Shown here: in pieces, positions 24,255-32,365 of the stretch
Position numbering within the stretch: position 1 is the first letter of the stretch
Layout of the letters: the number at the start of each line of letters is the position of its first letter
Source: Kiloniella majae
Lineage (GTDB): Bacteria > Pseudomonadota > Alphaproteobacteria > Kiloniellales > Kiloniellaceae
Direction of reading: 5' to 3'
Length of the DNA: 64,000 nucleotides
NCBI RefSeq assembly: GCF_002118315.1
Contig: NZ_MTSZ01000004.1
Span: forward strand, 124,001-188,000
The notes under the pieces: generated by a model
Databases searched by the model: none
Told to the model about the DNA's origin: nothing
The model's input: the letters and a program-made list of their open reading frames with translations, nothing else
Translations under genes and position numbers: made by a program

Positions 24255-24358
24255 CCGGATCCTATCTAGGATCTGGCAAGCCCAAGTGGGCGCCCGAGTT
24301 AATACGAGGACAAGCATGCGCGGCGTTTGAGCGCAATACGCCCTTTTGAGGGACGGTA
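24255..24358 (+). repeat. Structured repeat copy G
   Basis: A 104-base copy ending 23 bases before the inferred start of the WYL regulator. Hairpin 1 CCGGATCCT...AGGATCTGG, hairpin 2 GCCC-AAGT-GGGC, ATGCGCGGCG module, last hairpin CGCCC...GGACG plus GTA. Confidence 0.85.
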
Positions 24359-24381
24359 ACATTACTTCAAGGGAGGTCAAC

Positions 24382-25077
24382 ATTTCACGCGCAGAACGAC
24401 TTTTGAGTTTGATAGAGGAATTCAGGCGTCATCGTCGTCCTGTTTCGGGTAATGATCTTGCGCAGGCATTGGGTATATCAATCCGGACGCTCTATCGGGA
24501 TATCGCTTCATTACGGGCGCTGGGGGCAGGTATTGAGGGGGAACCCGGTGTTGGGTATGTGTTGCGTCCGGGATTCCTTTTGCCCCCGGTTATGTTCACG
24601 GCAGAAGAAGTGGATGCGCTGGTTCTTGGATCGCTCTGGGTGGCGGATAAGGCAGAGGCACCATTGGCTGAAGCCGCGAAAAAGGCGATGGCAAGGTTAA
24701 CGGCGGTTATGCCAATAGAACTTGTTGATCGTGTTGAAGCGCAATATGCCGTCGTGGGACAGAGTGAACCATCCCATCAAGAGACAGTTGATATGACGGT
24801 GGTGAGACAGGCGATTCAAAACGAACGGAAGCTGCTTGTTCACTATCGCGATGGAGCGGGAAAAAGTTCAGAACGTGTTATATGGCCGTTCTTTTTGATC
24901 TATTTTAATGGTGGACGCCTTATTTCTGCTTGGTGTGAGTTAAGGGATGATATACGGCATTTTCGCACGGATCGTATTGAAACTCTTTCTGAAATACCAA
25001 CACGATATCCCCGTCGTCGACACGACCTCATAAAGCTTTGGCGGGAAGCTGAATCGTGTGAAAACGCCTCAAAATGA
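24382..25077 (+). CDS. YafY-type WYL-domain transcriptional regulator, ATT start
   Basis: A 231-residue regulator of the YafY type: N-terminal HTH_11 winged helix (SRAERLLSLIEEFRRHRRP, then GISIRTLYRDIASL) and a WYL ligand domain (ERKLLVHYRDGAGKSSERV, WPFFLIYFNGGRLISAWCEL). There is no ATG near the expected N-terminus. GGGAGG (24371-24376) lies five bases before an in-frame ATT at 24382, exactly where the family's initiating Met precedes SRAERLL, so ATT is taken as the start. Upstream in-frame codons fall inside repeat G. It directly precedes a SnoaL-type gene that it may control. Confidence 0.88.
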   Translation: MSRAERLLSLIEEFRRHRRPVSGNDLAQALGISIRTLYRDIASLRALGAGIEGEPGVGYVLRPGFLLPPVMFTAEEVDALVLGSLWVADKAEAPLAEAAKKAMARLTAVMPIELVDRVEAQYAVVGQSEPSHQETVDMTVVRQAIQNERKLLVHYRDGAGKSSERVIWPFFLIYFNGGRLISAWCELRDDIRHFRTDRIETLSEIPTRYPRRRHDLIKLWREAESCENASK

Positions 25078-25137
25078 CTACTGCCATTTTCTGACATGCC
25101 AGCGGGTTAGTGTTCTTCCATAAACAGAGGAACACAC

Positions 25138-25629
25138 ATGACATCGACAACATTTAAAAGATTATTTTGCCTTGCGGCTTTGCTGCTTGGCACACAGTCA
25201 ATCCACGCCCAATCGCACAGTAGTCAGGAAACTCAAATCATGGAACAAAATCAGATTCACGCCACAATAGAAACAAATAACGCCGCCGTTGCCGCTGGGG
25301 ATCTTGAAGGTGTGCTCGCCACTTTTGAACCAAATGGCGTTTTGGTGGGGCAACCCGGAATGATCGCTAAGGGCACACCTGCACTACGGGAAGCTTTCAG
25401 TCAGTTTATTGCCATCAATCCCAAGATTTCCATTACAAACCATGACGTTATTCAGGCTGACGATATTGCTATTCATTCTTCGACTTGGAAAATGACAGGG
25501 TTGGCACCGGATGGTTCGACTATTGAGCAAAGCGGGTTTTCTGTCGTGGTGTTGCGCAAACAGCCGGATGGTCGATGGTTAATGGTAATAGACAACCCCT
25601 TTGCAGATCATCTTTTGCGTAAAGGCTAA
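25138..25629 (+). CDS. Secreted SnoaL/NTF2-like protein
   Basis: A 163-residue protein with an N-terminal signal peptide (LFCLAALLLGTQSIHAQS, cleavage near HAQ-SH) and one NTF2-like domain of the YybH/DUF4440 type (IHATIETNNAAVAAGDLEGV, PDGRWLMVIDNPF). It would act in the periplasm; ligand or reaction unknown. It begins 60 bases after the WYL regulator and ends before a strong terminator, so the two genes may form one unit. GAGGAA lies shortly before ATG 25138. Confidence 0.85.
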   Translation: MTSTTFKRLFCLAALLLGTQSIHAQSHSSQETQIMEQNQIHATIETNNAAVAAGDLEGVLATFEPNGVLVGQPGMIAKGTPALREAFSQFIAINPKISITNHDVIQADDIAIHSSTWKMTGLAPDGSTIEQSGFSVVVLRKQPDGRWLMVIDNPFADHLLRKG

Positions 25630-25706
25630 GTCGTTATCAAACGTTTATTATTACCCCCTTATAAAAATATTTTCTTATCGCGGGAATAAAACGCGCTCTG
25701 TGTTGT

Positions 25707-25755
25707 AACCCTGACAGGACAAGGATCTCCAATGTCCTGTCAGGGTTATTTTTTT
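25707..25755 (+). terminator. Strong intrinsic terminator
   Basis: AACCCTGACAGGACA (25707-25721) and its exact complement (25733-25747) form a 15-bp stem with an 11-base loop, followed by ATTTTTTT. Confidence 0.9.
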
Positions 25756-25777
25756 ACCGCATAAGGAACAGTCGGGT

Positions 25778-26683
25778 ATGTATTATCATCACACTCTCAA
25801 GGCATCATCGTTTGCTAAAAACGGTCTCTCAAAAGGCACGTTTTTAAGTACCTTAATTTTGGTTGGCGCCCTTGGGTTTTCAGGAACAGCACAAGCAGGG
25901 GGCAGCCTTTTCCAGAAGCTTAAAAACAACCTGGAAAACGAAGCCACGGAAGAAGTTACAAAAGAAGCGACCAAGTTACTTGGAACCGCAAAAAAAGAAG
26001 TTATAGCTGAGACAACGAAGAAAAGTGCAGCCCAACCAACCACCTCGCCTTCGACAGAAGTGGCTGCGGCGGGACAGACGCCAGAGCTTGGTACGCCATC
26101 TTCTGATCTGGTGAGCATGACCAAATGTACAGGACTAAAACCGGAAAATATTACCATTGGGTCGTTGGGGGACTATACGTTCCAGCAGGGCTTTAGCAAT
26201 GAAAAGCGGTCGGGGTTAATTAATCGTCGGGCAGGATCTTTGAGTGATGATTGTATTTTGCCTTCGCTCAATTCCCGCGAGATCGCTTATATGGAAGTTG
26301 ATGAAAAAACCTTTGATGCCTTGGGCAGTTCTAATGATTGGGAAATGCAGTGCATTAAATCAGGTAATCCGGGGGCGGGTGTCGTCGGGGCGAGTGAGCC
26401 AAAAACAGAATATCCTTACACCGTGAACGTGCTCAGTGGTAAAGACATGATGCTACATTGTGGTAATTCAGAAAATGTTGCGGAATGTGCAGAAGGCAGT
26501 AATAGCAGTCGCAGTTCCGCCTGGAAGAAAAATCTGAATGCGCGCGGCAAAACCATGCTGAGTGTAATGGCGAACACCAGTACGCTAGCCCCTGCACAGG
26601 GTGAAAAGCTTTACTGCCAGTACTACAATAAAAAATCGGGTAACAGCCTTTTTGCTTTTGAATATCTAAGACTGCAAAACTAA
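25778..26683 (+). CDS. Uncharacterised secreted protein
   Basis: A 301-residue protein with an N-terminal hydrophobic segment and signal-peptide-like end (STLILVGALGFSGTAQAGG), so probably exported. Residues about 40-110 are low-complexity and rich in Glu, Lys, Thr, Ala and Pro; the C-terminal two thirds has several cysteines (TKCTGLK, DDCILPS, MQCIKSG, LHCGNS, ECAEGS, YCQYYN) that could form disulfides in the periplasm. I do not recognise the family. It is flanked by terminators on both sides and is therefore a single-gene unit. Confidence 0.75.
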   Translation: MYYHHTLKASSFAKNGLSKGTFLSTLILVGALGFSGTAQAGGSLFQKLKNNLENEATEEVTKEATKLLGTAKKEVIAETTKKSAAQPTTSPSTEVAAAGQTPELGTPSSDLVSMTKCTGLKPENITIGSLGDYTFQQGFSNEKRSGLINRRAGSLSDDCILPSLNSREIAYMEVDEKTFDALGSSNDWEMQCIKSGNPGAGVVGASEPKTEYPYTVNVLSGKDMMLHCGNSENVAECAEGSNSSRSSAWKKNLNARGKTMLSVMANTSTLAPAQGEKLYCQYYNKKSGNSLFAFEYLRLQN

Positions 26684-26712
26684 AGCTGATTTACGGATTA
26701 ATCTCTGGATGA

Positions 26713-26747
26713 AAAAGGGTTCTGGTCTTGTTTATCAGAACCCTTTT
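26713..26747 (+). terminator. Terminator after the secreted protein gene
   Basis: A 12-bp stem (AAAAGGGTTCTG with its complement) with an 11-base loop ends in a TTTT tract, 30 bases after the stop codon. Confidence 0.85.
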
Positions 26748-26822
26748 GCAGTATCGGTTTCCAGAATTGTCTTCCAGAATATCCTCGGGAATTATCTCCC
26801 GAAATTCTTTAAGAAAAATGGC

Positions 26823-27461
26823 TTATCTGCTCACCGTGACACTGATCATCTTTAGGCCAGCAAAGACCAATGCGGCCCCGGCAAATTTATTCAATGCGTT
26901 GGCGAGCCATGCTTTTATGCCGCCTTTAATTCCAATGCGTGTAATGCGCTCACCCATATAGGCATAGGCACTATAAATCGGAATTTGAAGAGCATAGGTT
27001 GTGGCCCCCATGATCAGGATTTGCGGTGCGATTGGGCGGTTCAAATCAATAAACTGAGGTAAAATTGCCGTGAAGAACAGCATGGCTTTGGGGTTTGATA
27101 CCATGATGAACAGGCCCTGTAGAAATAAAGCCGAGCGCGTTTTTTGTCCTTTTTCTGGTGCGATATCTATAAGTGCTGACTTACTAAACAATGCTTTGAG
27201 GCCAAGATAGAGCAGAAAAGCAACACCGACCCATTTAATGGTGGAGAAGACGAGGGTTGATGCGAGGATAAGGGATGCAATCCCCGTTGCGGACAGGGTG
27301 AAGTAGATCATACCGCCCACGGCAATGCCGAGAATACCGAAAATTGCCCTCCCTAATCCGTCGCTCGCACCCTGTGAGACAACCAGTATTGCCGAAGGTC
27401 CGGGGGATGAAATCACCACAGCCGTCGTGATGGCAAAAAGAAGAATAAGCTGGAAGTCCAT
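26823..27461 (-). CDS. LysE/RhtB family exporter
   Basis: A 212-residue inner-membrane exporter of the LysE/RhtB family. It has the N-terminal TAVVISSPGPSAILVVSQGA and the central LFIMVSNPKAMLFFTAILPQ motifs and about six hydrophobic segments. It sits downstream of an AraC-type regulator on the same strand (81 bases apart), with a DUF2000 gene divergent beyond the regulator; AraC, LysE and DUF2000 are often found together. The regulator probably controls export of an amino acid or analogue. Confidence 0.92.
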   Translation of the reverse strand: MDFQLILLFAITTAVVISSPGPSAILVVSQGASDGLGRAIFGILGIAVGGMIYFTLSATGIASLILASTLVFSTIKWVGVAFLLYLGLKALFSKSALIDIAPEKGQKTRSALFLQGLFIMVSNPKAMLFFTAILPQFIDLNRPIAPQILIMGATTYALQIPIYSAYAYMGERITRIGIKGGIKAWLANALNKFAGAALVFAGLKMISVTVSR

Positions 27462-27542
27462 AATCAGGAACCTGTCGGAAAGAACTATTCGTTAGCGAAG
27501 AGAACCAGCTAACAGGATATAAGAGTTATCGTGCAAGCTTTT

Positions 27543-28409
27543 TTAATTGTTGCAATAGCTTCCCCATTGTCCGGGGCTGATTCCATAAGCCTTTTTAAAA
27601 TGGCGATTGAGGTGGCTTTGATCGGCAAACCCAACAGCGAAAGCGACGTCGGCAAGAGGTTGTGCTTCTTCGATCATTTTACGGGCAAAGTCCAAGCGAC
27701 GCATAAGTAGAAAACGGTGTGGACTTGTGCCAAATGATCGCCTGAAATGACGGGAAAGTGCAAAACGATCCATATCCGTTATTTCTTCCAGTTCCTCCGA
27801 ACGCACATTGCGGAAAGCATTTTCATAGAGAAAGTCTCTGGCACGATTCACCGCTGATATGTTGTTTTTGCCAACGAGAGACTTTGGGCCTTTGGCGTGT
27901 CGTACAAGACAATGGGCAATTTGACTGATTGTATCGTCTCTTGCCAGATCACTCAGGTTATTTTCAAGCTCGCCCAAGGCCGCAATCATAGCAGTTTGTA
28001 ATTCCGGGTCGTCAAGAATAGGGGTCTCGACAAAAGGAAGCGTAACAAAGTTTTCCCCCAAAGCATCACGAATCAAAGATGGCTCTAGATAAAGCATACG
28101 ATACAGCAATCCCTCGTCTGTACCCGACCCGCCATCATGTAGTTCATCCGGATGCAGCACGATAATCTGCCCCGGCTGACTGTACCGTCGATCCCCGCGA
28201 TAGCCAAAGGCCTGGATGCCTTGCATCGTTAGTCCCAATGCATAGGTGTCATGGCGATGTGGCTCGAAAAAATCACCTACAAACCGCGCTTGGATGCGGG
28301 ACAAACCAGACACAGAGGGTGCCGAGATTATTTGTGCAGGCTCAGGGGATCTGCACGAACGTTCAAGACGCCGATTTGCGTTTTCATTTATCTGGTTGTC
28401 TTCGTTCAC
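27543..28409 (-). CDS. AraC family transcriptional regulator
   Basis: A 288-residue AraC-type activator with an N-terminal cupin-like arm (FFEPHRHDTYALGLTMQGIQ) and C-terminal double helix-turn-helix (DMDRFALSRHFRRSFGTSPH, VAFAVGFADQSHLNRHFKKA, YGISPGQW). It lies between a LysE exporter gene (same strand) and a divergent DUF2000 gene 29 bases away, which makes these the likely targets. The family's AraC/LysE/DUF2000 grouping supports an amino-acid-linked role; the effector is unknown. Confidence 0.92.
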   Translation of the reverse strand: MNEDNQINENANRRLERSCRSPEPAQIISAPSVSGLSRIQARFVGDFFEPHRHDTYALGLTMQGIQAFGYRGDRRYSQPGQIIVLHPDELHDGGSGTDEGLLYRMLYLEPSLIRDALGENFVTLPFVETPILDDPELQTAMIAALGELENNLSDLARDDTISQIAHCLVRHAKGPKSLVGKNNISAVNRARDFLYENAFRNVRSEELEEITDMDRFALSRHFRRSFGTSPHRFLLMRRLDFARKMIEEAQPLADVAFAVGFADQSHLNRHFKKAYGISPGQWGSYCNN

Positions 28410-28438
28410 ATCAAGAACCCTGAATCAGAAAGACCATT

Positions 28439-28846
28439 ATGTTTGATACAAAAATTGCCGTTGTTTTGCGAGATAATTTACAGCCTTGGCAGGCTTTGAA
28501 CGTTACCGCGTTTCTAAGTGGCGGGCTTGCGGGCGAAAACCAGACGATCATTGGGGAGGTATATCGTGATCGAGTGGGCAATAACTACAATGCCTTGATT
28601 CGTCAGCCAATTATAGTGTTGTCCGCCTGTGAAAATACCCTAAAAAAAATCCACCAGCGATCACTTACGCGGGAAGTCAAATCCTCGCTTTATATCGAAG
28701 AGATGTTCTCGACAGGTCATGACGCTGCCAACCGCGCTGTTTTTGCAGAGTATGACCCTGAAGATGCTAAAGTTGTGGGTATTGCTCTTTATGCAGATAA
28801 AAACATTGTCGATAAAATTACAAAAGGCGCAAAAATGTACGCGTAG
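28439..28846 (+). CDS. DUF2000 family protein
   Basis: A 135-residue DUF2000 protein (peptidyl-tRNA hydrolase 2-like fold). Features are the start KIAVVLRDNLQPWQALNVTA, the middle QPIIVLSA and the C-terminal VVGIALYADKNIVDKITKGA. Function is unknown; the PTH2 resemblance is structural. It is divergent from the AraC regulator with 29 bases between starts, so both promoters overlap. No membrane or signal segment. Confidence 0.88.
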   Translation: MFDTKIAVVLRDNLQPWQALNVTAFLSGGLAGENQTIIGEVYRDRVGNNYNALIRQPIIVLSACENTLKKIHQRSLTREVKSSLYIEEMFSTGHDAANRAVFAEYDPEDAKVVGIALYADKNIVDKITKGAKMYA

Positions 28847-28966
28847 AAATTGGTTTAGGGTGATCAATTTTAGATCAGCTGCCATTTTGTATCTGTCAGT
28901 CCTTCGTCAGTTTAAAACGATAATGTCCTATTTAATCAAGACTCAAAAGCAGAGGATGTTAAAAAA

Positions 28967-29350
28967 ATGAGGGGCATGAATTGTTGGGCTGGTCTGATTT
29001 CCTTAGGGAGCATGGCTGTTCTTATAGGGGGGTGCAGCAACACAGGCGCGGATTATCGACCGATTGTTGATGGTGGTGCCAGTGCAGCATATGAAAGCGA
29101 TTTGAGCGAGTGTGCGGCAGTTGCGGATCAGCGGGGGTATTTGAACGGGGATGTTCAGAATGCAGCTTTACTTGGTACGGGTCTCGGCGCCATCGTCGGT
29201 GGACTGAGTGATGGCTGGGGCGGAGCCTTGGTTGGGGGCGTTATCGGGGCTGCCGGTGGTGCCGGAGCTGAAGCTTGGGATACACAGGATGAACGTAAAC
29301 AAATCGTGAAGAATTGTATGAAGGGGCGTGGCCACAAGGTTGTTGGCTAA
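28967..29350 (+). CDS. Glycine-zipper lipoprotein
   Basis: A 127-residue lipoprotein. A signal peptide ends in the lipobox LIGGC (cysteine near residue 23), followed by a short mature N-terminus and a glycine zipper (GTGLGAIVGGLSDGWGGALV, GGVIGAAGGAG) of the kind that inserts in or packs along membranes. It has two more cysteines (SECAAV, KNCMKG). It is likely anchored in the envelope; role unknown. ATG 28967 gives the full signal; MNCWAG three codons in is an alternative. Confidence 0.85.
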   Translation: MRGMNCWAGLISLGSMAVLIGGCSNTGADYRPIVDGGASAAYESDLSECAAVADQRGYLNGDVQNAALLGTGLGAIVGGLSDGWGGALVGGVIGAAGGAGAEAWDTQDERKQIVKNCMKGRGHKVVG

Positions 29351-29681
29351 CACTTCATTATTCTTCAGGCCTTCTTGGGAAATGCTGTGCCAACCCGAAC
29401 AGCGTTTATGGCTTGGTCAGCCAATGGCTCTGTTTCTAATTTTCCCCCAGAAACAGAAGCAAATAATGTTGATCTCCCGTGGCTGATAACCCTAGCTCCA
29501 AGGAGGCCTGATCTCGGCGGATTTATTCCAAAATAATATATTAAGCAATATCAAACAGCGTCTTGATGATTATTGCGGGTAGCCAGCAAATAAGTTTAAG
29601 GTGCGAAACAGATATCTTTTACGGCGTTTTTTTAGCTCTGCTCAAGATCGATGCTGAAAGCTTCGCGTCTAAACTCTAATC
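29351..29681. other. Gene-free stretch downstream of the lipoprotein gene
   Basis: Some 330 bases where no frame, RNA gene or clear repeat could be supported. It separates the plus-strand lipoprotein gene from the purH terminator. Confidence 0.5.
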
Positions 29682-29730
29682 CCAAAAAAATAGCTGCTCC
29701 CGAAAGATAATTTCAGGAGCAGCCTTTTTA
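29682..29730. terminator. Bidirectional terminator beside purH
   Basis: GCTGCTCC-CGAAA and TTTC-AGGAGCAGC pair (29693-29723), with a T run on each strand (CTTTTTA on plus, ATTTTTTT on minus). It terminates purH on the minus strand and possibly upstream plus transcripts. Confidence 0.85.
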
Positions 29731-29749
29731 AATTTGGTACCAATCTGGC

Positions 29750-31324
29750 TTAGTGGCGGAAGTGGCGCATACCGGTATAAACCATGGCAAGACCGGCTTC
29801 ATCGGCAGCGGCAATAACTTCGTCGTCACGCATGGACCCACCCGGCTGGATAACCGCTGTGGCGCCGGCATCGGCAGCGGCGAGCAAGCCATCTGCGAAA
29901 GGGAAGAAGGCATCGGAAGAGACAACGGAACCAATGGTCCCTGCTTCGCTTAAGCCAGCAGACTCAGCAGCTTCTTTGCTTTTCCAAGCCGCAATTCTGG
30001 AAGAATCAACTCGGCTCATCTGTCCGGCTCCAATGCCAACGATCGCTCCATTTTTTGCATAGACGATGGCGTTGGATTTCACGTGCTTGCCAACTCTAAA
30101 GGCGAAAATCATATCGGCAATTTCTTGTTCGGTCGGTTGGCGTTTCGTTACAACCTTTAGATCTGCAGCAGTAATGCGTCCATTGTCACGACCTTGCAAC
30201 AGGAAGCCGCCGGATATGGTTTTCATGTTCATGCCTGTATCTGCCGGATTTGGCATTTCACCGGTAACAAGAACACGCAGATTTTTCTTGGCCGCGAAAA
30301 TGGCTTTGGCTTCTTCGTCAATGGAAGGAGCGATAACTACTTCCGCGAAAAGGTCAGCAACTTGTGTGGCCGTTGCTGCATCCATTGTTTTGTTGGTGGC
30401 TATAATGCCACCAAAGGCACTTGTCGGATCACAGGCGAGCGCGGCTTTGTAGGCGTCACTTAAATTATCTGCCGTTGCTACGCCACAGGGGTTGGCATGC
30501 TTGATGATGGCAATTGTCGGAGCATCGAACTCAGAGACGAGCTCAAAGGCGGCATCCGTATCGTTCAGGTTGTTGTAGCTAAGCTCTTTTCCCTGTAACT
30601 GCTGTGCGGTGACAACGCCGGGGCGCGCATCAATCGACTTGTAGACCGCGGCTACCTGATGAGGGTTCTCTCCGTAGCGTAGAGATTGCTTGAGTTTACC
30701 CCCCAAAGTGGTTTCTTTCGGAAAGTCTACTTTACACTCATTCTGTAACCAGCCAGAAATCATGGAATCATACTTTGCCGTGTGACTATAGGCCGTGGCA
30801 GCTAATTTCCTACGGAGTTCTGGTGTCGTAGCTCCGCCATTAGCTTGCATCTCATCCTGCACGAGTGTGTAATCACTCGGGTCTGTGACAATCGTTACAA
30901 AACCATGGTTCTTAGCTGCTGCGCGAACCATCCCCGGTCCGCCGATATCAATATTTTCAACGCATGTATCGTAATCTGCACCAGACTTGAGCGTTGCTTC
31001 GAAGGGATAGAGATTTACGACAACCAGATCAATTGGCGTAATGTCATGTTCTGCCATGGCATCTGTGTGTGTCTTGAGATCACGTCTGGCCAGGATTCCT
31101 CCGTGAATTTTCGGATGAAGCGTTTTTACCCTACCGTCCATAATTTCCGGAAAACCAGTGTGTTTGGATACTTCTTTCACAGGAATACCTGCTTCGCTTA
31201 ACGTACGTGCAGACCCCCCTGTAGAGAGGATTTCAATTCTTTGGTCCGCGAGAAATCTACCGAACTCGACAAGACCTGTCTTATCGGATACGGAAACGAG
31301 GGCGCGACGGATGACGTCAGACAT
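29750..31324 (-). CDS. purH: Bifunctional AICAR formyltransferase/IMP cyclohydrolase
   Basis: A 524-residue enzyme for the last two steps of IMP synthesis. The N-terminal MGS-like cyclohydrolase domain has [19 protein letters not shown] and [20 protein letters not shown]; the C-terminal transformylase domain has [43 protein letters not shown] and DAFFPFADG. Full length with no lesion. It is the last gene of the minus-strand cluster; in related bacteria rpe, a heparinase-family gene and purH lie adjacent, here separated by glycan genes. A bidirectional terminator follows. Confidence 0.97.
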   Translation of the reverse strand: MSDVIRRALVSVSDKTGLVEFGRFLADQRIEILSTGGSARTLSEAGIPVKEVSKHTGFPEIMDGRVKTLHPKIHGGILARRDLKTHTDAMAEHDITPIDLVVVNLYPFEATLKSGADYDTCVENIDIGGPGMVRAAAKNHGFVTIVTDPSDYTLVQDEMQANGGATTPELRRKLAATAYSHTAKYDSMISGWLQNECKVDFPKETTLGGKLKQSLRYGENPHQVAAVYKSIDARPGVVTAQQLQGKELSYNNLNDTDAAFELVSEFDAPTIAIIKHANPCGVATADNLSDAYKAALACDPTSAFGGIIATNKTMDAATATQVADLFAEVVIAPSIDEEAKAIFAAKKNLRVLVTGEMPNPADTGMNMKTISGGFLLQGRDNGRITAADLKVVTKRQPTEQEIADMIFAFRVGKHVKSNAIVYAKNGAIVGIGAGQMSRVDSSRIAAWKSKEAAESAGLSEAGTIGSVVSSDAFFPFADGLLAAADAGATAVIQPGGSMRDDEVIAAADEAGLAMVYTGMRHFRH

Positions 31325-31506
31325 AGCAGTTCCTTGCAGCTGTCTTCCACCCCGGTTGCCCGCCAGGGCGGGAAGTAAAGATCATACAGATGAATTTTAT
31401 CATCAAGAATGATCAGTGTTGGCCGAAATTTTCTTAGGCGAAGGCACTAATAAACCGAAGGGACGTTGGATGCAATGATTTGGTATGCAGAATACTAGAA
31501 AGAAGT

Positions 31507-32364
31507 TTATTTATTTGACGCAAAAAGGTCTGTCAGCCCTTCTTCAAAATTACGGGGAGTGAGACCTAATAATTGTGTCATCTGGCTGGTGTCGATATTC
31601 TTGTCTTCCATAAGTCTCTGGACTTCTTGTGATGTGATGGAAGGTAGGAAAGGGACCCACCGAGTTAAGAGAGCCAATATTTGTACAAGTGTTTGGTTCA
31701 TTGGTATCACGGCACAATTTGAACCTGAGGCTGCAGCAATTTTCGTTATAAAATTTTTATATGTTAAAGCTTTGGGGCCCGCAATTAGAATACTTTGGTG
31801 GATGCATTGTTGTTTATCCATTGCAAGAAGAATTGCTGTAACAACATCTTCAACATGGATAGGCTGAATTAGACTTCTTCCTTTGTTGGGTAATGGAATT
31901 AGTTTAAATTTTTTAATGAATAAGGCCATTCTCTGAATGTTGTTCTCTCCTAAAGCGCCATAAATCATGGTTGGATGCAATATAGTCCAAGGGCCTTCCC
32001 AAGCTTCAAGTTGCTGTTGAGCATGATTGACTTCCTTTGCAGCTGAATCAGGAAAGGAAGTAAGATGTCGTGTTGAGCCAATTACTATTAGCTGTCTGAT
32101 TGATGACGGGCAACATTCAAGTATTGCTGATGTAAATCTGGCGTGTGCCAAATTAATAACTATATCATTGGAGCGAATTAAATCTTTGAAGCTATCAGTA
32201 TTATTTAGGTCAGCAACATATCCTCTACCAGGTAAATGAGATGTTGCGGTTACGTTGCGGGATACATTGATAATTTCATATGTATTTCGGCTTAAGCGGG
32301 TACTTAAAATTTGGCCCGTTTTGCCTGATGCGCCAAAAATAATACAGCGGGTTTTTTCTGGCAT
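31507..32364 (-). CDS. NAD-dependent epimerase/dehydratase-like (extended SDR)
   Basis: A 285-residue extended short-chain dehydrogenase. The Rossmann glycine motif is IIFGASGKTGQILSTRL, and the family segments LEAWEGPWTILHPTMIYGAL and IQPIHVEDVVTAI are visible. The usual Tyr-x3-Lys is not clear, so it may act as a nucleotide-sugar-binding or atypical SDR rather than a classical epimerase. It is directly downstream (1 base) of the CapD-like gene, so it probably works on the same lipid-linked or nucleotide sugar. Substrate unknown. Confidence 0.83.
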   Translation of the reverse strand: MPEKTRCIIFGASGKTGQILSTRLSRNTYEIINVSRNVTATSHLPGRGYVADLNNTDSFKDLIRSNDIVINLAHARFTSAILECCPSSIRQLIVIGSTRHLTSFPDSAAKEVNHAQQQLEAWEGPWTILHPTMIYGALGENNIQRMALFIKKFKLIPLPNKGRSLIQPIHVEDVVTAILLAMDKQQCIHQSILIAGPKALTYKNFITKIAAASGSNCAVIPMNQTLVQILALLTRWVPFLPSITSQEVQRLMEDKNIDTSQMTQLLGLTPRNFEEGLTDLFASNK

Positions 32365-32365
32365 A

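Noticed and set aside
24186-24383. Minus-strand frame over repeats F and G
   Set aside because: Repeat-derived peptide, no family match.
29351-29681. tRNA or small RNA gene downstream of the lipoprotein gene
   Set aside because: No cloverleaf-like pairing or promoter-terminator pair could be drawn.
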